A program made the translations under genes and the position numbers. Source: Fidelibacterota bacterium (GTDB lineage Bacteria > Fidelibacterota > Marinisomatia > SCGC-AAA003-L08 > D37C17). From it: 14,902 nt of DNA. Under the pieces are notes generated by a model, which was not told where the DNA came from, did not search any database, and worked only from the letters and a program-made list of their open reading frames with translations. Below, piece after piece: positions 6,885 to 12,425 of the stretch. The stretch's first letter is position 1; the number at the start of each line of letters is the position of its first letter. The stretch spans positions 22,148 through 37,049 of the forward strand of contig PAJD01000025.1 of NCBI GenBank assembly GCA_002705605.1. Reading direction: 5' to 3'.

Positions 6885-9800
6885 ATGAAGCATAATAATA
6901 ACGACGAAAGATATTGGAATATAAATTTACTTAATAAGTGGTTCGCCGTTTCTAGTATACTTTTTTTAATATCTATTGGTTGGATGTTTTTACATGATAA
7001 TGATGATGAATTTAAAGAGTATCAAAGAGAATTTAGAAAACTAGGTTCTCAGATTGCCCAAACTAAATTACTTGAAGAGCTAGATAAAGTAAAAGATGAA
7101 AGAGATATTTATCAAAAAGCTTATGATAATGAAAAAAATAAATATGATGCTTATTCAGATGATTTAGATTCGTTAAATAATTTATTAGTAGAAGCTAAAG
7201 GTGTGTTTTATAAATCAAATATGGATTATTTGTTTTTTAAAGCTGAGGCAGATGAAAAGAAATATTTGTATGAAGCCGAAATTGTTCATTCTCATCATAA
7301 TGATGAGCATCATGAAAAAGATGGTTATCATAATGAGGATAAAAGTAAATCTTTTAAATATAAAGATCAATATGAATCATCTTTAATTATTTTAAATGAA
7401 TTGAAATTGATTAAAGAAAAAGATGAAAAAGTAGTTAATGATATCGAAACTGTTATTAAAAATTTAAGATCTGATTTGAAAATTGAGGAAGATGAGTTAA
7501 ACAAATATCTTAAGCAAGTTAATTTATTAGAAATGAAAATTCAGAAGCTTGATAGGTCAAAGATGTCAATTGCTAATCAAATTGGTGATATAGTTAGAGA
7601 TCTGCCAATTATTGATTTTCTTGATCCTTATTATAAAGTGAATCAATTAGTAGTAAATGATGTTAAATATGATGTTAATTTTGCTTCTGTCCCGAGTGTT
7701 GATAGATGTACGAGTTGTCATTTAGGAATAGATAATCCTGATTTTGAAAATGCACCGCAACCATTTACAAGTCATCCAAGGCTTGACTTATATGTTTCTT
7801 CTTCTTCTTCACATACTATGGATCAATTCGGATGTACAAGTTGTCATGCTGGAAGAGCAAGAGGAACAACTTTTGTGTCTTCATCTCACACTCCTGGATC
7901 TAAAGAGCAAGAAGAGGAGTGGAAAGAAAAATATGAATGGGAGAAAATACATCATTGGCTTCAGCCTATGTTGCCTACTAAGTATACTCAAGCAAGTTGT
8001 TTTAATTGCCACCAAAGTCAACCCATTGTTGAAGGTGGAGATAAGTTAGCATTAGGTCTAGGACTTATAAGTACATCTGGGTGTAATAATTGTCACCATA
8101 TTGAAACATATGAAAAAGAAAATAATGCAGGACCTCCTCTTACTAATTTAGATAAAAAGTTAAATAAAGAATGGGTAGCTAAATGGATTAAAGATCCACA
8201 AAGTTTTAGATATAATACATGGATGCCTCATTTCTTTGAGCAAGAAAATAATTCAAGTCCTGAAATGATTAAGAGGAATAATTCTGAAATATATGCAATA
8301 ACAGAATATTTGTTTCCAAATGGTGAACATAAAATGAATAATTCTTCAAAATATATTGGTAATTATGAATCAGGAGAAAAATTATTTAATGCAGTTGGGT
8401 GCATGGCGTGTCACCAGGTTAAAGAAGAAAAAAGTGAGTTAATTGCTGAAGAATTACCGTATGAATTATATAAATCTAAATTTGGTTATGAAAATGAAGA
8501 AATGACTAGATATGAACTCCTTAAGAATCAAGGTCCTAATTTGATAGGAATAGGTTCAAAGTCAGATGCTGAATGGATTTACAATTGGATTAAAAATCCT
8601 TCTGAATATTATCCTGATACAAGGATGCCAGATTTAAGATTGTCTCATGAGGAAGCATCTGATATTACAGCTTATTTACTAACACTTAAAAATGAAGAGT
8701 TTTCAAAGTTGCCTAACTCTTATTATGATGAAGAAGAAATGAATAATATTGCAAGAGGGTGGCTTGTGAAAGGTTTTGCTGAGCAGGAAGCTAATGAAAA
8801 ATTAGATAATATGTCTCCAGAAGAAGTTATTCATTATGTAGGTACGAAAAGTATAAATTTTTATGGTTGTTATACTTGTCATGATATCAATGGGTTTGAA
8901 GATGCAAAACCTATAGGTGCAGAGTTAACTCATGAAGGTACAAAACCTGTAAATACTTTAGACTTTGGTCATATTCATTCTATAGGACACAATAATTATT
9001 CTTGGTTTGAACAAAAATTAGCTAATCCTAGAATTTTTGATAGAGATAAAATAGTTGCTCCAGAAGATAAATCTAGAATGCCTAATTTTTATTTTAAACC
9101 AGAAGAAATTGAAGCAATCACTACTGCAATTTTAGGATTTAATAGCAATAAGTTTTCTTCAAATATGATTGTTGAAAACCTTGTTGATGATAAGAATGTA
9201 TTTAAAGGATATTCATTAATACAATCGTATAATTGTCAAGGTTGTCATATTATAGATGATTTTGGAGGACAAATAGCTGATGTAATAGGCTCTTCGGAAT
9301 ATGCTCCTCCTAATTTAAATACTCAAGGTTTAAAAACTCAACCTGATTGGTTGTTTTCATTCTTTAAAAAACCTATAACAATAAGACCTAATTTACAAGT
9401 AAGAATGCCATCATTTACAATGTTCTCTGATGATGATTGGAATTCTGTTATTAAAGCATTCCAGCATATGGATAATCATAGTTTATCATTTGAAGGAACT
9501 CATTTAGTTGATTCAAAAACAACTGAATTTAAAGCTGGAGAAAAGCTGCATGAATTTGGTGCTTGTAATAATTGTCATTTTTATGGAGAAGTAAAACCTA
9601 TTCAAGGTGCAGCAACATGGGCACCTAATTTAGCTTTGACTAAAGAGAGATTGCGTCCAGAATGGGTTGTTGAGTGGTTAAGAGATCCACAGAAAATTAT
9701 GCCTGGTACTAAAATGCCTGCTCCTTATCTTCCTACTTCTGATATTTTATCTGTTGATGGTGCTGAGGAAACATGGGGAAAGGATTTAGTTGATTTAAAT

Positions 9801-9965
9801 GGTGATACTGATTTGATGCTTAAGGGATTAACTGATTATCTTTATAATATTGAAGGTAAAATTGATATTTCTGATTATGTTAGAGAGTACTTTAAGACTA
9901 ATGGTTACGATTTTAATTCTGGAGACGATGAAGATGATGAAGATGATTGGGATGAGGACTGGTAA
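6885..9965 (+). CDS. Membrane-anchored octaheme c-type cytochrome with coiled-coil stalk
   Basis: A 1026-aa protein with one N-terminal anchor (about residues 18-37, uncleaved), then two long coiled-coil-like stretches (about 42-130 and 158-235) separated by a His-rich patch (135-149). Eight CXXCH heme c sites follow, at C275, C317, C372, C400, C506, C662, C784 and C894. The last five each lie in a class-I-like module that ends in a Met-Pro distal-ligand motif: M447, M581, M732, M841 and M944. The modules share a W..W/F...P......MP pattern, so they look like internal duplications. The first three hemes lack such a Met and may be bis-His ligated. The tail is acidic (DDEDDEDDWDEDW). As the last operon gene it probably takes the place of cytochrome c1 and extends the electron exit path into the periplasm toward an oxidase. 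The function is inferred; no named family is claimed. Confidence 0.93.
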   Translation: MKHNNNDERYWNINLLNKWFAVSSILFLISIGWMFLHDNDDEFKEYQREFRKLGSQIAQTKLLEELDKVKDERDIYQKAYDNEKNKYDAYSDDLDSLNNLLVEAKGVFYKSNMDYLFFKAEADEKKYLYEAEIVHSHHNDEHHEKDGYHNEDKSKSFKYKDQYESSLIILNELKLIKEKDEKVVNDIETVIKNLRSDLKIEEDELNKYLKQVNLLEMKIQKLDRSKMSIANQIGDIVRDLPIIDFLDPYYKVNQLVVNDVKYDVNFASVPSVDRCTSCHLGIDNPDFENAPQPFTSHPRLDLYVSSSSSHTMDQFGCTSCHAGRARGTTFVSSSHTPGSKEQEEEWKEKYEWEKIHHWLQPMLPTKYTQASCFNCHQSQPIVEGGDKLALGLGLISTSGCNNCHHIETYEKENNAGPPLTNLDKKLNKEWVAKWIKDPQSFRYNTWMPHFFEQENNSSPEMIKRNNSEIYAITEYLFPNGEHKMNNSSKYIGNYESGEKLFNAVGCMACHQVKEEKSELIAEELPYELYKSKFGYENEEMTRYELLKNQGPNLIGIGSKSDAEWIYNWIKNPSEYYPDTRMPDLRLSHEEASDITAYLLTLKNEEFSKLPNSYYDEEEMNNIARGWLVKGFAEQEANEKLDNMSPEEVIHYVGTKSINFYGCYTCHDINGFEDAKPIGAELTHEGTKPVNTLDFGHIHSIGHNNYSWFEQKLANPRIFDRDKIVAPEDKSRMPNFYFKPEEIEAITTAILGFNSNKFSSNMIVENLVDDKNVFKGYSLIQSYNCQGCHIIDDFGGQIADVIGSSEYAPPNLNTQGLKTQPDWLFSFFKKPITIRPNLQVRMPSFTMFSDDDWNSVIKAFQHMDNHSLSFEGTHLVDSKTTEFKAGEKLHEFGACNNCHFYGEVKPIQGAATWAPNLALTKERLRPEWVVEWLRDPQKIMPGTKMPAPYLPTSDILSVDGAEETWGKDLVDLNGDTDLMLKGLTDYLYNIEGKIDISDYVREYFKTNGYDFNSGDDEDDEDDWDEDW

Positions 9966-9974
9966 AAAGTTCTT

Positions 9975-10820
9975 TTAATAATATATTTTTAATAAGTTCT
10001 CAATATCTTTTTTTGCCTCACTAGGTTTCCAATCAATACCATCATATGTTTTTATTAATTTCAAATTTTTATCAATTAAAATACTTCTCATTGTGTGTCC
10101 AATATTATTTTCTTCTACACCCCAGTATGCTACCCCAGATTGCTGACTTATAGAAAAAATATCATTTAAATGATTGTAACTTGATAAAAAGTGTAAGTTT
10201 TCTTTTTCAATTTCACCATACATGCTTTTTAATACATCTGGAGTATCATATAAATAATCAAAGCTAATTAGTAGAAATGTTATGTTTTCATTTTTAAAAT
10301 GATTGGCAAGGTATTGATTTTTAACAATACCAGCAGGGCACATATTAGGCATAGGACATTTGCTGAAAATAAATGATATAAGCATAAAATCAGAATTAAA
10401 ATCAGATAGTGATATATTATTACTATTTGTATTTGAGAAACTAACATTATCAATGTATTCACCAGGTTCTTTAAGACTGTATTTCGAATCTTCATCATCA
10501 TCCCAAAAATCTTTTTGACTATTTAATGCTGAAACTCCAAGCTTGTTATAGTTTATAGTATAGCTATCTTTATTTTTTATAATTAAGTCAAATGAAACGC
10601 TATCATTGATAGTGAATTGATTAATATCAACGGTATTATGAAGATTGAAAAACATAACCATTTTAACCATGAAACCTGGAATTTCTTCATGATCTATAAG
10701 AAGTTTATTATCATGTTTATTTATTTCCTTGATAACGCCAATTACCTTATATGTTTTTGGAGTATCGCAAGAAAATAGCGATAATGTAGCTATAATTAAT
10801 AAAATTATTCTTTTATTCAT
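9975..10820 (-). CDS. SCO-like copper chaperone lipoprotein with N-terminal CusF-like domain
   Basis: A 281-aa protein. A short lipoprotein signal ends in the lipobox LFSC (C18). Residues about 24-85 match the copper-binding CusF-like domain often fused to SCO proteins (GVIKEINKHDNKLLIDHEEIPGF opening). Its candidate Cu(I) ligands are H44, M51, M54 and M56. Residues about 118-281 form a thioredoxin-fold SCO1/SenC domain. Its metal/redox cysteines are C155 and C161 in KCPMPNMCPAG, a CX5C instead of the classical CX3C. H242 in GHTMRSILIDK is at the position of the conserved copper-ligand His. The likely role is Cu delivery or Cys reduction for the CuA site of cytochrome oxidase in the periplasm, which fits the adjacent heme A and bc genes. 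It is convergent with the octaheme gene (9-nt gap) and divergent from flavodoxin. No clear Shine-Dalgarno is seen. Confidence 0.9.
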   Translation of the reverse strand: MNKRIILLIIATLSLFSCDTPKTYKVIGVIKEINKHDNKLLIDHEEIPGFMVKMVMFFNLHNTVDINQFTINDSVSFDLIIKNKDSYTINYNKLGVSALNSQKDFWDDDEDSKYSLKEPGEYIDNVSFSNTNSNNISLSDFNSDFMLISFIFSKCPMPNMCPAGIVKNQYLANHFKNENITFLLISFDYLYDTPDVLKSMYGEIEKENLHFLSSYNHLNDIFSISQQSGVAYWGVEENNIGHTMRSILIDKNLKLIKTYDGIDWKPSEAKKDIENLLKIYY

Positions 10821-10867
10821 TAAAATAATTTAAAAAAAACTTTAAATAAACATATAAAAGATTTTAA

Positions 10868-10892
10868 TTTATTGATAATGAATCTCAATAAA
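10868..10892. promoter_or_regulatory. Fur-box-like palindrome in the SCO/flavodoxin divergent promoter region
   Basis: Perfect 8-bp inverted repeats TTTATTGA (10868-10875) and TCAATAAA (10885-10892) are separated by 9 nt. Within them, 10873-10887 (TGATAATGAATCTCA) matches 12 of 14 positions of the 7-1-7 Fur consensus TGATAATnATTATCA, with the left half perfect. It overlaps a possible -35 (TTGATA, 10872-10877), with a weak -10 (TTTAAA, 10896-10901) 18 nt on, which is where an iron-dependent repressor would act. Flavodoxin is a classical iron-starvation gene, so the context agrees. The AT-rich background raises the chance of accidental matches. Confidence 0.5.
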
Positions 10893-10924
10893 ATTTTTAA
10901 AAGTAAAATTAAAGGAATAATAAA

Positions 10925-11443
10925 ATGAAAATCGGTATTTTTTGGGGAAGTTCAACAGATAATACAACAACAGCTACTGAATTTATGAAAGAATATTTAG
11001 AAATGAATGATCATGAAGTAGAAGTTCATAATATTGCGGATGCTGATGTTGAAAAAATTTTAGAATATGATAATATTATTATCGGATGTCCAACGTGGCA
11101 TATTGGAGAATTGCAAGAAGATTGGGATTCAGTATTTCTAGATTATGAAAAACTTGATTTCTCTGGTAAAACAGCTGCTTTTTTTGGTTGTGGAGATCAG
11201 ATTGGTTACCCAGCAAATTTTTTAGATGCAATTGGTATGTTAGCTGAGCCATTTATGAAAAAAGGTGGAAAGTTAATTGGTAGAATTCCAAGAGACAATT
11301 ATCAATTTGAAGGTTCAAGAGCTCTTGATAAAGATGATAAATTAATGGGCTTAGGACTTGATTATGATAATGATGACGAACAAACCTGTGAAGATTATAT
11401 GATAGAATGGTTAGAAGATATTATTGAAGAATTTCCAGGATAA
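10925..11443 (+). CDS. fldA: Flavodoxin (long-chain)
   Basis: A 172-aa FMN-binding electron carrier of the long-chain flavodoxin class. The FMN phosphate loop is GSSTDNTTTATEF (residues about 8-20), with D where most have G (GSxTGNT). The first FMN-stacking loop contains PTWHIGELQEDWD (about 56-68). The second contains FFGCGDQIGYPANFLDAIG (about 86-104), with Y at the position that stacks on the isoalloxazine ring. The long-chain insertion and C-terminus (FEGSRAL...LMGLGLDYDNDDEQT...W) are typical. The protein is cytosolic and acidic. It usually replaces ferredoxin in low-potential electron transfer when iron is scarce. It stands alone between a divergent SCO gene and a strong terminator. A good Shine-Dalgarno (AAAGGA, 10911-10916) sits 8 nt before the ATG. 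The palindrome upstream suggests iron regulation. Confidence 0.96.
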   Translation: MKIGIFWGSSTDNTTTATEFMKEYLEMNDHEVEVHNIADADVEKILEYDNIIIGCPTWHIGELQEDWDSVFLDYEKLDFSGKTAAFFGCGDQIGYPANFLDAIGMLAEPFMKKGGKLIGRIPRDNYQFEGSRALDKDDKLMGLGLDYDNDDEQTCEDYMIEWLEDIIEEFPG

Positions 11444-11465
11444 GTCTTAATTCATATATTTATAT

Positions 11466-11500
11466 AAAAAAAAAGGCTGTTAAAACAGCCTTTTTTTTTT
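11466..11500. terminator. Bidirectional rho-independent terminator
   Basis: The sequence is an A9 tract (11466-11474), GGCTGT (11475-11480), a TAAA loop, ACAGCC (11485-11490), then a T10 tract (11491-11500). The palindrome is perfect and flanked by A on one side and T on the other, so it can stop transcription from fldA (+) and from the convergent cupredoxin gene (-). It is the only clear intrinsic terminator in the window. Confidence 0.93.
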
Positions 11501-11517
11501 CTAAAAGAATTAAATAA

Positions 11518-12264
11518 TTATTTTTTTGTTGGTTTCACAAAAGTAAAGTTTTGTGTAGTTTCAACAGAATCTTCAATTGTTATAGATTCAACTATTGATC
11601 GTTTCATTTTAAATTTTTCCTGCCAAGCTACTACTTCATATGTTCCTGGTGGAATGTTTTCTATTTTGAAATTTCCTTTATCATCTGTTACAGCAAAATA
11701 AGGGTGATCTTGGACAAGAACCCATGATTTCATCCATGGATGAACATCACATTTTATGTAAAAAGGTTCTTCTACCTCGCCAAAAGATGTTTCCTTTTCT
11801 TTTACAACCTTAGGCATAGCAAAGTTAAATTGTTCATTTACTTTAGCCATAGAATGAATATTATGTAATGTAGCATCACTATTTTTAATTAGAACTGGTT
11901 GATTTTTCATCACAGCCATAACATGAGGAGTATATACACACCCTTTTTGATCTAAAACAGCTGTTTCAGTTAATGTTGGGCCATCATATTTAACATCTTT
12001 TAACCAAACAATTACATTTTTAAGGTTCATTTTCTCATCAACGATAAAGCTTTCTGATAAAACTTTTTCATCATGAGAAGCACCACAAACTGGATCTGCA
12101 TCCATTTTTAATGGTTTTTTACCTGGAACTGAGCCTTGATATTTTACATTTCCTACTAAACTACCATGCTTATGTGTATCGCTAGTTCCACAACCATCAC
12201 AGTGAGCAGATAAACTAGATATTGAAAACATAACTGAAATAATAAATATTAATTGTCTTTTCAT
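11518..12264 (-). CDS. Secreted cupredoxin with carboxypeptidase-regulatory-like domain
   Basis: The start is chosen at the ATG ending at 12264 rather than the in-frame ATG at 12282. Only the former has a Shine-Dalgarno (AGGA, 5 nt upstream), and it gives a standard signal peptide (MKRQLIFIIS..., cleavage after SLSA, A20). The 248-aa product begins HCDGCGTSDTHKHG after cleavage, a Cys/His-rich potential metal site. A cupredoxin-like domain (about 105-190) carries candidate type-1 copper ligands: H134 or H137 in TLHNIHS, then C172, H175 and M178 in KCDVHPWM. A carboxypeptidase-regulatory-like beta-sandwich follows (about 188-245; DDKGNFKIENIPPGTYEVVAW). It is probably a periplasmic electron carrier or copper-binding protein. 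Similar domain pairs are often annotated as methylamine-utilisation or plastocyanin-like proteins, without proven function. Gene order next to SCO fits copper handling. Confidence 0.88.
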   Translation of the reverse strand: MKRQLIFIISVMFSISSLSAHCDGCGTSDTHKHGSLVGNVKYQGSVPGKKPLKMDADPVCGASHDEKVLSESFIVDEKMNLKNVIVWLKDVKYDGPTLTETAVLDQKGCVYTPHVMAVMKNQPVLIKNSDATLHNIHSMAKVNEQFNFAMPKVVKEKETSFGEVEEPFYIKCDVHPWMKSWVLVQDHPYFAVTDDKGNFKIENIPPGTYEVVAWQEKFKMKRSIVESITIEDSVETTQNFTFVKPTKK

Positions 12265-12397
12265 TTTAATCCTATTCTCCATTTAATTGATATGTAAATT
12301 TAAATCATAAGGTAAATTTACTGCAAGAATTCTTTATATAATTACATATTGAAACAATTATATGATTTATATTAATTATATAAATTTTTATATTAGA

Positions 12398-12403
12398 TAT
12401 AAT
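12398..12403 (+). promoter_or_regulatory. Possible -10 element for the C25 peptidase gene
   Basis: TATAAT is an exact match to the sigma-70 -10 hexamer. It lies 10 nt before a strong ribosome binding site. No convincing -35 is seen 16-18 nt upstream, and the surrounding 120 bp is extremely AT-rich, so this may be chance. If used, the leader would be only about 16 nt long. Confidence 0.22.
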
Positions 12404-12412
12404 ACATAAGCT

Positions 12413-12418
12413 AGGAGG
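12413..12418 (+). promoter_or_regulatory. Shine-Dalgarno AGGAGG that fixes a TTG start
   Basis: A perfect AGGAGG ends 7 nt before TTG at 12426. The frame has no ATG, GTG or other TTG between the upstream in-frame stop (TAA, 12381-12383) and 12426, so this site decides the start of the peptidase gene. It is the strongest ribosome binding site in the window. Confidence 0.85.
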
Positions 12419-12425
12419 AGTTGTC

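Noticed and set aside
7201..7386. 61-aa + strand ORF inside the octaheme cytochrome gene
   Set aside because: Out-of-frame shadow of the coiled-coil coding region, rich in Ile/Met/Lys from A+T bias; no start signal and the real frame is unambiguous.
7744..8049. 101-aa + strand ORF inside the octaheme cytochrome gene
   Set aside because: Overlaps the frame that carries the first three CXXCH motifs; low-complexity composition, no recognisable domain.
9966..9974. Possible terminator between the octaheme and SCO genes
   Set aside because: Only a few A/T pairs (AAAAG...CTTTT) around a 9-nt gap; no GC stem.
10280..10501. 73-aa - strand ORF inside the SCO gene
   Set aside because: Alternative frame over the lipoprotein's SCO domain with its Cys motif; composition is AT-driven Ile/Leu.
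12265..12282. ATG at 12282 as start of the cupredoxin gene
   Set aside because: No Shine-Dalgarno, and it puts six extra residues before a normal MKR signal peptide; the inner ATG has AGGA at 5 nt.
12283..12425. Repeats or an RNA gene in the AT-rich gap before the peptidase gene
   Set aside because: Only simple A/T runs; no stable GC-containing hairpin, tRNA-like fold or exact repeat found by eye.
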